Made by a program: the position numbers and the translations under genes. The notes under the pieces are model-generated. The model was not told the origin of the DNA, did no database searches, and saw only the letters and a program-made list of their open reading frames with translations. A DNA stretch of 64,000 nucleotides from Auricularia sp. M13 (lineage: Eukaryota > Basidiomycota > Agaricomycetes > Auriculariales > Auriculariaceae), in assembly GCA_037042915.1 (NCBI GenBank), contig CM073196.1, positions 558,001 to 622,000 on the forward strand, in the 5' to 3' direction. Below are positions 47,064 through 59,535 of this stretch, one piece after another (positions within the stretch are counted from its first letter, which is position 1; every line of letters begins with the position of its first letter).

Positions 47064-49365
47064 ATGGTGAGGCCTCTGAGTCGACGCGCAAATACCATCC
47101 CTCCAGGTACGTTGAACCCCTTGACCGTTTTATCTGCGTACAACAGCGCATTCACCTACAGTGACTGTGGGTGTCAATGCGGGAACGACCATTACGATGT
47201 CGACGTTCACTGGGGGCCAGCGGCTGCCGCTCAGGATTTTATCGTCCATCTCAATCGGCCATGGCGCGTCGGCTGTCATCTACAAAGCCGAGATGAGACT
47301 GCCCAAGATATCGACAAAGAAGCTCGTCGCGTTGAAAGTCTTCCCCCCGTTCCTTCGAGCTCATGAACATGAAGTGCGTCGAATGAAAGGTTTCTCTTCA
47401 TGATTGACATCCGTCATGGCAGATGCTGCGACGTGAGCTCACGGCAGCGTCCAAGATATCGCACGACTACGTTTTGCCGTTCATCGGCACGTCGAAGCTG
47501 GGCGGACGGGCGATCCTCGTTACACCGTTCATGCGGAACGGAAATATGCTGCAGTACCTGAAAGCCGAGCCTGCGGCCGACCGACGGAGGCTGGTGAGCC
47601 CATTATTTCAAGAGATTGAACGCGTCTGCTCAATGACTGTGGCCGACAGGTCATCCAAGTTGCCGAAGCCGTAGATTTCCTCCACTCCGATGCAGGATTG
47701 GTTCATGGTGACCTAAAATGCGTGAGAAGATAAAACCTAGTCGTTACCATGGATCTTATGACTCATTTTGCTCTGCCTAGGAAAATGTGCTTGTATCGAA
47801 TAAGGGGAATGCTCTGGTGGCCGACTTCGGCCTCAGCACGTTGGTCGAAAAGGATGACTCGAGCGCGACGACTCTGACTGGCCTCCGCCTGTGCAATACC
47901 CTTCGATTCGCAGCGCCTGAGATCCTCCTGGGCCAAGATCCTGACAAAACCGCCACCAAGTCCCCAAGCTCTCTCAGACCGCGGTCCAAGACGCAAAAGA
48001 GCGATGTCTACGCATTTGGAATGCTCGTCTTGGAGGTGTGTGTTTTATTGACGCAACTTTAAGCAACTTTATGGCGTACTGAAGACTGCACCAAAGGCAT
48101 TCACTGAGAAGCCGCCGTGGCCGCAGCTGCGCAACGAGGCCGTCATGCTGAAAGTAGTGACAGGTGTGACCCATCCGCGGCCTGGAGAAGAGATCACACA
48201 GCTGGGGTTGACCGACGCATGGTGGGCGGTCTTGCTCAACTGTTGGACGTTTCAGCCACATCTTCGTCCGAATATGCGGCAGATTTGCGATCGGCTGAAG
48301 GTCTGCCCTCCGCAAGCAGACAACACCATGGGTGCCGTCATACCTCATAACCCTGGACAACTCCTGGAATTCTCTAGTTCTTCACGTACGCAGAATCTTT
48401 CTACCAAGGACGCATGATACTGATGCTATGCTGCAGGGTGCTTTGCTGTGCACAAGGATGCGGTCCTCTGCGTCGCCTACGCGACAAACGGAAGCCGCGT
48501 CGTCTCCGGCTGCAGGGATGGAAGTATTCGAATACAAGACGCGACTTCAACTCTGACTCTGGTAGAGGTCACGGCTGCACACAAAAACGGTGTCCGTGCG
48601 TTGGCAATCTCGCCCGACGGCAAGCAAATTGCTTCGTGCGGAAACGACCCCACGATTCGGCGATGGGACGCGCAGTCTGGAGCTCAGCTGGGACCTCCGA
48701 TGCGCGGTCATGCCTACGATGTCGCCTGCATCGCATATTCTCCCGACGGCAGGTGCATCGTATCGGGCTCGTACGACACGACCGTCCGCTTGTGGGATCT
48801 CTCTCGCGGGGGACAGATCGGGGAACCGCTAGGGGGACACCTGCTCGCCGTCAAGTCCGTTGCGTATTCGCCGAACGGCGCTCTCATCGCATCTGGATCG
48901 GGGGACCGAACTATTCGCATCTGGGATGCCGTGACTGGAGAGCCCAACGCGACCCTTCGCGGGCACTACGACCGCGTCTCGTCCGTTTGCTTTATGGCGG
49001 ACAGCACGCTCGTGGTGTCTGCGGCGTGGGACGGCACAGTCCGTCTGTGGAATGTCGGGACGCTGCAGCTCGTGTGCACCATGCACGGATATTCACACCG
49101 GTTCACCTCGATTGCTATCTCGCCTTCAGCAAAGTACATCGCATCCGGATCGGAAGAGAAGACCATTTTGATCTGGGATGCTGAGACTGGCAAGCCTGTT
49201 GGACTGCCATTGACAGGGCACGTAGACTCTGTCACATCAGTATGCTTTACGGACGGGACGACTCTATTATCTGGCTCAGAGGATGCATCTCTTCGCATGT
49301 GGGACATGACTAGTAGGCCATCTGCATCTGCCTTCGACTTGCACCTCCCACTCTTCACATTCTGA
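47064..49365 (+). CDS. Protein kinase-WD40 fusion protein
   Basis: Seven exons (47064-47106, 47162-47373, 47423-47593, 47650-47721, 47781-48035, 48085-48385, 48437-49365) encode 660 residues. The kinase domain covers about residues 20-345: glycine loop IGHGASAVIYKAEM, ATP-binding Lys in LVALKVF, catalytic loop VHGDLKCENVLV, ADFGLST, APEILLG and SDVYAFGMLVLE. All key residues are present; HGD instead of HRD is common in the agaric TKL-like kinases. The last exon carries seven WD40 repeats, each ending in a WD-type dipeptide (IRIWD, VRLWD and similar), enough for a closed propeller. The splice at 48385/48437 joins both parts in frame. It is probably a cytosolic signalling protein, with the propeller binding a partner. 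The start could also be 47196. Confidence 0.85.
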
Positions 49366-51489
49366 TTGTAGTGGTCATCTTAATGTATCCTCCACTCGGC
49401 AAGGACTTTAGCAGCTGCTGTAGAATGCCCCGTGCAGGACTGCTAGTATCATCAATAGCCCATCAGGGCCCGCAAGGACCATGTCACGTCAAGCAGCACA
49501 TTGGGCTCTGAATCTCATGTATTTCGTTGCCAGATGCTACAAGGCACAAATTGCACAATTGGTTTACATCCTCAGTCCTATCGCGCAAAAGAACGGCAGC
49601 GCTCAGCACGAGAGCTTGTTGCACTGCCGGCAGCTGGTGCAGATCCAAAGCCGCAGCTGGTGTGTCCGTCTGTGCCGCACTGCCAGTGGTAGACATCTCC
49701 GCAGGGTTGAGGGGAAGAAATCCACTCATCCTTGCATGTCTCGGCAACGAAAGGCAGCTTGTGTATGAGTTGATTGAGATAGAGACATCGGCTTTCTCTA
49801 CCCTTCAGGCCTTGGTTCGAGGGGTGAACACAAAAAGCTCGCACGACCCTTTGGCGTGTAAGAAGCACAGCAGCCGGGATTGTGAAGTTTGATCGCCACA
49901 GACATAATGCATCCAGCGAACCCGCCGCAGGGACGCGTGAAGATGAGGCATGATCTGCCACAGGTAGCAAGGGCCATCGCGGCGAGCTGAATTCTGAGAT
50001 GTTTAACAGGCGTACAGCAGCGTCTGAGAATCTCGAGCATTGGACTCTGCAAGTGGGCTTCTGCTTGACACGTGCTCCGAGTCCCGTCATCTCCGGAGTC
50101 GATTCTATACAGATGCCGGCGGTGCAGTTCCCCAGGAAAATCCGGGATGATGGTCCGGCGTTACATTCGTGAAATTCAAAAAGACAAAAACGATGGCAAA
50201 TGTTGAGGATAAGGATGCATATATGAAAGTCGCTTGCTTGGGTGGCGGAGAAAACAATCACGCAGCGCGAGACCCCGCAAGGAGTCAGCTTTTATCGCAA
50301 ACTCGGTGAGGCAGACAAATACGCGCCCCGGTCGCGGTGAGGCAGGGCGAGACAAGGCTAAGGCAGAGGGTCCCGCAGAATCAAGACTATTTCCGTTGTA
50401 GTCCGGGTCAGACGAAAGCCCGTAAAAAGCGCATCATCGATCGTCACTATATCGGGAATGCAGGGAGTAGTCGCAGCTGAGTCGCAGTCTGTGTTCCTGA
50501 CAGTAGCTCGTCGGATGAATTGCTGAGAGCCCGGATAATGTATTACGATCGCGTGCGAACCCGGCCGTAACGTGCAAGAGAGCCTGAGGGCAAGCGCTGG
50601 CATGGGCAAGTGTCAAGATTCCCGGTACCCGAAAACCTAGGATCAGAGGCCTTGAGTGGTTCAGTTTAAACATAAAGATCATCACTCAGTGCGCTGCCAA
50701 TTGATGCTGCAACAAGTAGTGCTCGCAGCTCAAGTCGACTGCGGACGCCGGGATAGCCAGTGCATAGCGATGAAGTGGGGAAGCTTAGGAGGCCCGGGTC
50801 AAGCAATAGTGCGAGGAGGTAGAAGAATCGAAACAATTGAGCAACCAAGGCACATTCAGAAGCGTGAATCATGGCCGTTGAAGGCATGAGAAGAAGCACG
50901 ATGCAGCGGGAACGTGTTGAACGCATGGGAGCATAGCATTGGCACCCGGACACAGTGTCAACTCCGTGACTAGGCGGCATCGCAGAACGCGCGTCCACTG
51001 GGCACGGCGGAATCGTCGCGGGGGTCGCGACCTCCTTGGGGACAATCCCGGTGGGCACAGCAGCACGCAGCGACTGGGTCAGAGAGAGGCAGAGAGGCAG
51101 AGATCGGCTTGCACAGCCGCATGCACCGCTCGATGTAGTACGCGTTGTTCACAGGGGTTGTCATGGAGAAATGTTATTTTGTCCGCATCGTAGGTGCCAT
51201 CTGGTCAGAGCCAACTTTACACGGGGGCTGGCGGTGTGAGTTTACCTGGGAGAAAAGCTCAATTGCGAGATGGCGCACAGTGGAAAAGCATGGGAGACAC
51301 GTTATTGGTGCGTGACGTGGGCTTCAGACAGGACCGTATGAATTCCGTCGGGTGAGAGGCCAGTACTTCAGTACCCGGCCAGTGTTCGCTTGTGCGCTGA
51401 GGCGGTTCGGTGCCAGGTTGGTCCGCCAAGAGCCGGCCGACTCCGCAACTTCGCCCAAGCCTCTATCGTTCGTATAAAGCACGGGTCAG
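49366..51489. other. Intergenic
   Basis: About 2.1 kb; only the doubtful minus-strand exon pair at 50666-51214 looks coding. Large open frames at 49.6-50.3 kb on the minus strand are motif-free. Confidence 0.4.
50666..51214 (-). other. Possible small spliced gene, not resolved
   Basis: On the minus strand, an acceptor CTCTGACCAG near 51,205-51,214 opens a frame reading GTYDADKITFLHDNPCEQRV and LHRA. A good intron (donor GTGCAT, branch CTGAC, acceptor ACCCAG) then leads to SLRAAVPTGIVPKEVATPAT and IPPCPVDAR. Composition and splice sites look genuine. I could not find the first exon, and the 3' continuation to 50666 looks unnatural, so the real end may lie at about 50,960. No domain recognised. 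Confidence 0.25.
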
Positions 51490-52380
51490 ATGTCAACCGC
51501 CTCTGCCAGACGCATTGTCATCGAAATCCCCACGCGGCCGCCATCGCCTACGCCCGACCACGACGCCGATATGTGCCTCCCGCAAGCAGCGCCGACGATG
51601 AACACGAATACTCTCATCATCACCCAGCTGCCCATCGAATGCTTCGAACTCGCATATCTGCAGGCCTTGCGAGAAGTCTTTGCTCGCCATGGAGAAATTC
51701 ATACCTGGGCGCCCATACGTGTCTTCAGACGCGCCATTGTCACCTTCTGGCGTCCCGAGGACGCTGAACGCGCAAAGCGCGACCTGGACTGCATCTGGCT
51801 TCCCACAGTGTGAGTAGAGCAGCTCCCATTCATCATGAAAATCTTGGATTTAGTGCTGACGGTGAGACACAGCCCGCCGCAACAAATCCGGGTGTACCGC
51901 GGCATGCACACGCCCGTTGTGCGCCACCCGCAACCGTCCTCGCCCACGGACCCGAACAACCCCAACCCGTACTATCTCGCCCCGCCGCGCCTCGAGAAGA
52001 ATTTCCTCATCTCGCCGCCGGGCTCGCCGCCCGTCGGCTGGGAGCAGATTGTCGAGGACCCGCCGAACGCCGCGCCGCTCGCTGCCGACCTCATCCACGC
52101 GCTCACTCGCCTCCAGCTCGAGCAGCAGGATGGCGTGCGTCGACAGAATAGCGCCGGAGGCGTCGAGATCGTCTACGAAGACGCCGACGGCGGCCGCGGC
52201 ATCACCGTGTCCGTCGTCGACTGCGACATGAGCGACGACGAAGGCGAAGTTTACGAGCGCACGCAGAGCCCGTCCGAGATGGCCGACGTCTGGAATCACG
52301 GCCGCCGCCTGGGCTTTGCAAACTCGGGCGAGAAAGCGCGTTTTGTTCCCACCACCATGCCTCCCATTCGAAGTCATTGA
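51490..52380 (+). CDS. RCN1: Calcipressin (regulator of calcineurin)
   Basis: Two exons (51490-51809, 51873-52380) encode 275 residues. The N-terminal part is an RRM-like fold: NTLIITQLPIECF, ALREVFARHGEIHTW, RAIVTFWRPEDAERAKRDLD. The acceptor at 51872 follows a CTGAC branch site and keeps the frame into IRVYRGMHTPVV. The family signature is LEKNFLISPPGSPPVGW, the Ser-Pro motif that is phosphorylated to switch between inhibiting and activating calcineurin. A less conserved acidic C-terminus follows (DGGRGITVSVVDCDMSDDEG). Calcipressins tune Ca2+/calcineurin signalling in stress and growth. Length and motif order fit fungal family members. Confidence 0.9.
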
Positions 52381-53587
52381 ATTTCTCGGACCATTCCTCG
52401 CATGCGCATTCTCTACTCTGTTGTAGATAAAAGTAAACCACTGGTACGGACTCGGACAGTCATGCCAATTATGTGTACTACTATCATCGTAAATATAGTA
52501 GCCTGTGACAGGTGGACTCCGGTTCACACCTTGTCTTTTACCTTTCATCGACAGCTGCCTCCTCGACGGCGTTGCCGGTACCCAGAGTCCCAGACAGCAT
52601 TCTGAACGCGCCCACGGCGTACTCACAACCCTCGTAATGGGCCGTAGCATCTACGCCTTTTCAAAGTCATAGTAATGAAAGGCCGACGAACATCAATCTG
52701 AACGCTCGAATATGAACACCCGCTGCTCGCTGCTTTCTTTTCGACTGCCCGTCCCGCTCATTTCAAAACCTGGCTACGCGCTGCCAGACATCCACTGCCC
52801 GTTGTGCAGAGCTCGCAGATGGCTTTGGTGGCTGCTGGCCTGTCTTTCTTGCCAACCGCTACCCCGCGTACATACGGCAACTCATTTGCGCGACTTGACA
52901 CCAACGACCGCGCCTGGCTTCACTGCGGTAGGCCCCGGCTGCAGTTGTACGCGACGAACTCGAAGGACTTGCGCACTGCTCGTAGCATGTCGAATGCAGC
53001 CATGCGCGGCCGAAACGTGACAACTTCCAAGCGCTCGCATTCACGAGGAAAATGCGTCACAGCAGCCAACGCGCGAGGCTCTGCGTTCGTGACCCACATG
53101 GCCCTCATGCAGCGCCGTACTCGACCGCGTCGAGCTTCCATTCTCGTCGGCGACGGTCCTGGCTCCACTGTCTTTGGCCTTTCAGGGTTGGACGACTCAA
53201 CGAATTTGAAGTAGCCCAGATGTGTATGTCAGCGTCGTTTTATGGCATGTTGCATTGCTCATGCACATTCAAGACTGCCTGGAAACAGCTGCCGACTTTC
53301 TTCACAGGAGCCCCTATATTGTTTTCCAAGTGCGTTCTGTCAGCTCGAGCCATCCCAGCGCCGTCTGACTGATAGGTTTCTGCAGCGATGGTTGATTATG
53401 GCGCGATATGAGGTTCGAGCAGTTTTAACAGAACTTGTCGCCGTTCGGGGGCACAACTCGGTGCTTGTCTGCTGATGTGCTGACTGATCACTGGATCGAC
53501 TTCCGCACCATGACGTGAGCTAGCGACATCCAGCAGGCCCCTATAAAGGCCCTGCGTCTTCTCCCAGAACCTCCACATCCATCGCTC
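52381..53587. other. Intergenic
   Basis: No supported gene; open frames near 52.8-53.2 kb lack motifs. The last bases carry the promoter of the SDR gene. Confidence 0.4.
53542..53547 (+). promoter_or_regulatory. TATA box of the SDR gene
   Basis: TATAAA in the context CCCCTATAAAGGCCC, 41-46 bases upstream of the ATG at 53588. Confidence 0.6.
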
Positions 53588-54506
53588 ATGTCTTCGTCGA
53601 ACAAGCCCGTCCTCGTTGTTGCTGGTGTCGGAAACGGCCATGGTGAGTTTTGCTCAATGACACGACAACCGCAGGATGCTGAGTATCCTTGATCTTCAGG
53701 CACCGGTGCATCCACCGCACGCGAGTTTACCAAAGCCGGCTACCGCGTCGCTCTCATCGCGCGCAACGCCGAGTCCCTCAACGCGCTCGCGGAGGAAATC
53801 AACAAGTCGGGCGGTGACGCGCAGGCGTTCCCCGTGACGTCGTACGACCACGGCACGCTGCACGCCGCGTTCGCGTCCATCCGCGCGCACTGGCCCGGCG
53901 CGCCAATCCGCGTCGCCGTCTGGAACGCCGGGGACGCCGTCTGGAAGCCGTTCCTTGACATCACGCCCGAGGAGGTGCGCAAGACGGCTGACACGAACGT
54001 CGTCGGCGCCTTCGCGTTCGCGCGCGAGGCCATCCTGGCGTTCAAGGACCTCGGCCTGGACGACGTCGGCAAGCGCGGCGCGCTCATCTTCACCAGCGCC
54101 ACGGCCGCCCTGCGCGGCAACAAGACCACCAGCGCCTTCGCGGCCGGCAAGTTCGCCCTGCGCGCGCTGTCGCAGAGCCTCGCGAAGGAGTTTGGCCCGC
54201 AGAACATCCATGTCTCGACGGCCATCATCGACGGCGGCATCCTGACCGACCGCTCCAAGGCGCGCTCCAACTACGAGGAATGGAGTAAGAACGAGGACGT
54301 GAGGCTCAGCCCAGACTCGATTGCCAAGGTCGGACAACCCTCGTTGAAAATTGCTGTGTTGCTGAACTTGCATTCAGAGCTATCTCTACCTGGCAAACCA
54401 AGACCGCTCGGCCTGGACGTGGGAGCTTGACCGTGAGTGTGCTGTGTGTTCGTTTGGCACTTGCTAATCCTGTCCCCCAGTGCGGCCGGCTCACGAGACT
54501 TGGTGA
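53588..54506 (+). CDS. Short-chain dehydrogenase/reductase-like protein
   Basis: Four exons (53588-53642, 53700-54328, 54378-54432, 54481-54506) encode 254 residues. The first intron interrupts the cofactor loop, which reads GVGNGHGTGASTAREF after splicing (the G-x3-G-x-G type). Then VALIARNAESLNALAEEI, WNAGDAVWKPF (N-A-G), TNVVGAFAFAREAI, and FTSATAAL with the catalytic Ser. The usual Tyr of Y-x3-K is Phe here (SAFAAGKFALRALSQSLA) while the Lys is kept. The C-terminus is spread over two tiny exons and ends in YLANQDRSAWTWELDLRPAH, a tail seen in a conserved fungal SDR group. Enzyme activity is therefore uncertain. A TATA box lies 46 bp upstream. Confidence 0.87.
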
Positions 54507-55683
54507 ACGCTCTCTGTCCTTGTATCACTACGCTGAAGCAATAAATCTCTTGTATCTGTGATTCATGCCGCTGTGACTTGTCTTCTGCGCGCTGTGCTTG
54601 ATGTAGACTGACTTGATATTGTAAACATCACTCACCGTTGTTAGCTAGTATAAATGCGATGTGGAGGCTCTCGTCCTCCGCTGTCAGCCTTGGATGGCGA
54701 GGAAGTCACTGTGAATACTCCCGTAGGCCAGGCGCCGGTGCCATGTTTGTTTCATCGCCTTTCATCTTTCAAGTTTGCCCTCTCACCATCCATGCACTCG
54801 TCTTCAGCCTTGGGCGTTAGCCACGCTGCCGCGCAGTGTATGCTCTTTCGTTCTTCCGCAGCGACGGCACTCTGAGTCCACCGCAGATAAATGCCCGACA
54901 TGTAACTGGACGCACCCCTCCGAGTCCCCGGAGATGCTCCAAGTCCGTGGCTAAGTCGCATCGACAGCCATCTCATGCAATCCCACATCCTCGACATGAA
55001 CAGTTTCACAGGACGCGTGAGTCCCAGTTGACTCGTGCATCGGAATCCTGGCCAGCCTTCTCACAATTGACGACGCTACAGCACTCTCCTGCAAAGCGCC
55101 ATGCATCTTCACCACACGCTGCCTAACCACTTTCACCGCACACCGCGCCAAATTGCACGGCGCAGCGATCCTTATGCGCCCGCTGCCCGGCAATAAAGTC
55201 TGCGCAGGGTGCAGACAGCAGTTCCTCTCAAAAGAACTGGAGGTATGCCGGGCCATCGTCAAGTATCTGTCACCGTCAATGACCGAACATTCTGCTGTAG
55301 AACCACATTACAGCAAGTAGCACGAGCACCTACAGATGCCCGATGGAGCGCTTCGGATGCACAAAGTTCGTCGCGTGCTCGTTCGCCGCGCTCAAGTTGC
55401 ATTCCTGGGAGGTTCACGCCGAGGTGCTCGACGAGCCTGCGTGAGATGATCATGATATACTCTACGGAAAATATGGCCGGGGAGGCAGGAGGCTAGTGGT
55501 GATGATACAATGGGGAGGAAAGTGCGAGTCTACAGAAACAATGATAGAACCTACATATGCAAGAGAAGTGTCGAGTCGTCAATCGTGATACGTGATGATA
55601 AAAGCAGCACCAGAACATCTAGGCCTGTGCATCACGATCAGCTCAACGCTCGCAAACCACAGACAGAAAGCTAACGCACCAGA
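54507..55683. other. Intergenic between convergent genes
   Basis: No supported gene in about 1.2 kb. Open frames around 54.6-55.5 kb have no motif. Confidence 0.4.
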
Positions 55684-58626
55684 TCAACGCGCGCGCGCGC
55701 TCGAGGAGTTGAGCCACTCCCCAAACTCCCACCCATAACACTCCGACTCTGCGCAATCCGCATCTTCCTCGACAGCAGGCGGCACCGCGCCCTGCGGCGT
55801 GCGCCCCTCCCCCTCTCCCTTCCGCCTGCCAAATATCCACTGCACAAACGTCTTGCCGCTGCCGCTGCCGCTGCCGTCGCCGGGCTCGGGCTCCTGCGGC
55901 GCGCCGGTATCCCAGTCCTCCGCGAGCAGCTTGTTGATGATGACGGCAATAAGGTGCGTGCGTACGCTCACACCCCAGTTCCACCTACATGAGCAGTGAG
56001 CTTGAGCAGGGAGACTAGAAACGGTGAAGGAGCAGACGCACCGCCCGACGGTATCATACACGATCTTGCGCCCCAGATGACACTTGCCCTCCATCGCATA
56101 CCCCGCGCTCGCGCACGCGCTCATCACGCCCGTGCACGTGCCCATCGGGATCGGGTCCGCGTTATGGAAGACGTGCGTGATGTGCGAGAGGTCGGGCTAC
56201 AGGTAACAGCACACCGCGAGTGAGCCATACATATGGAGCGTCCAGCGATAGCTTCAGACAAGACGCACCGGCAAAGGCAGATGCAAGCGCGCAGCGGCCA
56301 TGCGCTCCGCGGGCGCCTCGAATGCGACGACGGGCACGCCAAACGTCGCGCCGAGCAGCGCGGCGAGGCTCCCGCCGAGGGAGTGCCCGACGAGCCAGAT
56401 GTCCGCGTTCGGGTAGAGGTAGGTCAGGTTGTTGTACAGGTTCTGCGGGGCATGGGCGCCATCAGCACGGACCAAGAGAATGATTGCGTGGAGTGGGAGT
56501 GGGTGTGGGTGGGAATGGGCGACATAGGAAATGAATGAAAATTTTTGTTCGCGGCGGGCGGCCATCGAACGCAAGACATTATGCCGATGCAGAGTGCATC
56601 GAGAAAAGGTCAACGCAAAGGAAGCGGCAGGACGCAGTGACGCGTAGCAGCGTCTGCGGGGGAGATAAAACAAACGCAAATTTCGAGTTGCGAGCGGACA
56701 ATCAAAGGGACGCAAAGCAAGGACGAGCGTGACCAGGTGGCGACAACTCGCATCGAGGACAATGGACAGCGGACGCGAACGACTGGGTCACATCGGGCTC
56801 CGTGCTCGGCAAATGGAGGGTGGCGTCGAAAGGGGCGCATCGTACATCAGAGGGTGGTGGGCAAGGACCGGGTTGGGGCGCATCCGAGTCGAGCCTGAGG
56901 AACAGGGCGAGGAACAGCGTCCGCCGACACCCTCGGACGGCGTGCGAGGGTGATGACAGCGTTACAGACAGTTATGGAGTGCATGTGGTGACAATGGAGA
57001 TGAAAGCTGCCGCGCCCACGAGGCGCAGGACGTAAGGACGTAGAGGCAAAATCACGTGAAGAAGGGTAAGGTGTAAGATGTAAGCTGCGCGGGGAACAAT
57101 ACTGTCCGGCAGGGAGCGGTGCACAGATAGACATTGCGGGTCTGCAAGGAAGGCGGGTGGCGGACATCGGGACGAACGACGAACGGCGGGAGCGATAGTC
57201 GAAAGACGCAGACCAGGGAAAATGGAACAAACGAGAATATGGGTATGGGGAAGCGAGGGAGCAAAGGGCGAACGGGGGCGCGGTAAATTAGGACGGGGGC
57301 GCAAGGGGGGAAATGGCGCTAGACATGCAGAAGACGAAGCGAAGCGAAAAGGGCGCAAGAGTGGATGATGATGCGATGTGCAACCGTAAAGGCTGCGACT
57401 GGTCAACAGACAGTAGACTGTAGTCATCGTGGCCAGACTGCTGGACGGGGAAGACAGGGAACCTATCGGTCAAAAGGTGGTGTTCGAAGACCAGACTGGA
57501 TGCTAGAAAGAAGGAAAGAAATCACCGGCCAGACTCAGAAGCCAGAATGAACATATCGGGGAGTTTGGAAGGTCGCAGAGATACTGTCAAGCGCTGATAG
57601 TTGGGTATTATGGGGCAGGATGAAGAACGAAGGCCGGGCACTGGGGATGTAAAATAAGAGAGCCTCCACTCACCGTCCCAACAGGATAAAACAGGCTATC
57701 TTCTTCGAGCGCGCGTTGAACGCAGGTGGAATCGCACTTCCAGCCGCCAGCGTGGCATCCACAAACTGGTGTCCATGTCGGACCAATCTTGGCGCAGCAG
57801 CAGGAGAACAGAAGATTGTCGTTGAGCTAACTACGAGTCAGTGTCAAGCAGCGAAGCTTCCCCAACACATCCGCACCTTGTCTTTCCGACCTGTGGGTCC
57901 ACCCCCGCCAACTACGGGTACAGTAGTACCTTTGATGGTGAGGACAACAGTCGAATTATCTGTCAACAGGGCGTTTCGGGTCAGAAATAATTGTAGAAAC
58001 GAAAATAATCCTAGCAAACCTGGGGTGCTGAAGACATGTCCTCGGAATCCGTCTGCGTCAGGCTCCCAGCCAACAGGATAGCTCTGTAAACGCGGGACCT
58101 ATGCAATCAGTACAGACGCCAGAGGAAATGCCGTAGCCACGAGGCCAAAATTCGAGAGCAAACGCACGCCGTTGTTCCAGCCGTCGCCGAGCTCAAACCA
58201 GCCCTTCTCACCGGGGTGCTCGTAGTAGGCGTTTGCTGTCATCTTAGCCAGCAGAAGCAGAGTCTCGCGGTTCGTAATATCGGGCCCAGCAACATCGTGC
58301 TCGTCCCATTGAATACTCTGTCCGTAGCCCAAGCCAGCTCGTCGAGCATTATGGAAAGCCTCGATAGACCGCGGTCGAGTAGCACGCGTTTTCCGAGTCT
58401 GTAGCGCGTAAGAGTGGTCTTGGGCAATGAAGGACGGCTGTGCGGCAGCGTGGGCCCAGAGTATACGCTCCGGGTGGCTGGACGATTGCGCGTGCGCGTG
58501 GCGGAGTGTGAATGTGAGCGTGTTGGGCGCCGACGGCGGCGGCGGCGGGACGAGTTCGGGGCCACGCGCGACGGCGAGCACGCTCGAGAGCGCGCGCTGC
58601 AGCGTGGCAAAGGAAAAGGACAACAT
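55684..58626 (-). CDS. ATG15: Autophagic-body lipase ATG15 homologue
   Basis: Seven exons (58168-58626, 58020-58083, 57877-57959, 57674-57826, 56269-56442, 56042-56196, 55684-55984) encode 462 residues. Landmarks: TRPRSIEAFHNARR, QSIQWDEHDVAGPDITNRET, LLLLAKMTANAYYEH, GWEPDADGFRGHVFST, a Cys-rich loop (NDNLLFSCCCAK ... CGCHAGGWKCDSTC), YNNLTYLYPNADIWLVGHSL ahead of GG (the lipase G-x-S-x-G), VPVVAFEAP, and HITHVFHNADPIPMGTCTGV with the catalytic Asp/His region. ATG15 breaks down autophagic and multivesicular-body membranes in the vacuole. The N-terminal membrane segment is short. The C-terminal tail is Gly/Glu-rich and variable. Intron 4 (56443-57673) is 1231 nt and strongly pyrimidine-rich on the coding strand, far above the local norm of about 50 nt. 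Confidence 0.9.
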
Positions 58627-59535
58627 GTGGCGTGCGGACGTAACCGGCTATTGCCGGAAGAACAACAGGGAAGGCCATAAGCGCCGAGAGGTAGTTGATA
58701 TTTCTGCTTTTCAACGATGGAAATCTGAAGCACTTCTCCTCCAAGATATTATCTACAAAAAATAGTGGAATAACTTAGCCTATGGCTCCTTCCGGTTCAT
58801 GTCAGGCTCTAGCGAGACAACACTGTCCCACGAGGATAGCCCCAGCGACGTGAGGGCGTGGATCTCTGCCACGGGACACCCTAGCAACTATGAAGTGCCT
58901 ATTTCCGCGCGCGTCCCTGCTATGCTTTTACATGCCTCATCTACTGCTCTCTTGTCAGCCTGAGAACGAAGATCTTCATTATATTCCCTGCGTTTGGCTC
59001 ATGTCAGAACGAAGATCTTCATAATATATCTATCCCTTCAACCCGTGTTCTTAGTAGATGTGCCACTAAGGGAAGCTGCAAGCCCCAGCCGCTGCAGGGA
59101 GAGAACTTGAGAGGGAAGACGGGCATGATTTGCATCGGGCGGCCAGCCCTGCACGAAAGGAGGCGAGGGCCTACTCAAATGGTATATCTCAGGCTCGCAT
59201 TCAACGAGTCGCATAGTAATAGGCTATCCACTCAATCGGTATGAGATACGGATGATGTCCTTTACCATGTCATCGAAACAGCTCCCACGATGCTGCTTCT
59301 TCGTTTAAGACCAAGTCAGGGTGGATCGCACTTCAATAAATCTCAGGACACCTCTCAGTGCGGCGGACGCAGTTGGTATCAGCGAAAATAGTGATTGCCG
59401 ATGGCGGAGAAAGGTTGGCAAGCTGCAGAAAAGGCGGTGTTGCAACATGTGTCGCGAGATTATTTGCGTTTCGTGACTGGGGCAGACGAAATTTTGGAAG
59501 TAGTGATCGTGATAAATCGGTGCAGCATGCTCATT
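58627..59535. other. Intergenic
   Basis: Upstream of ATG15 and downstream of the DUF6699 gene. AAGATCTTCATTATAT-like text occurs twice (about 58,969 and 59,014), a short imperfect direct repeat. No gene seen. Confidence 0.4.

Noticed and set aside
49578-50261. 227-residue minus-strand frame
   Set aside because: No domain, no splice consistency, irregular composition.
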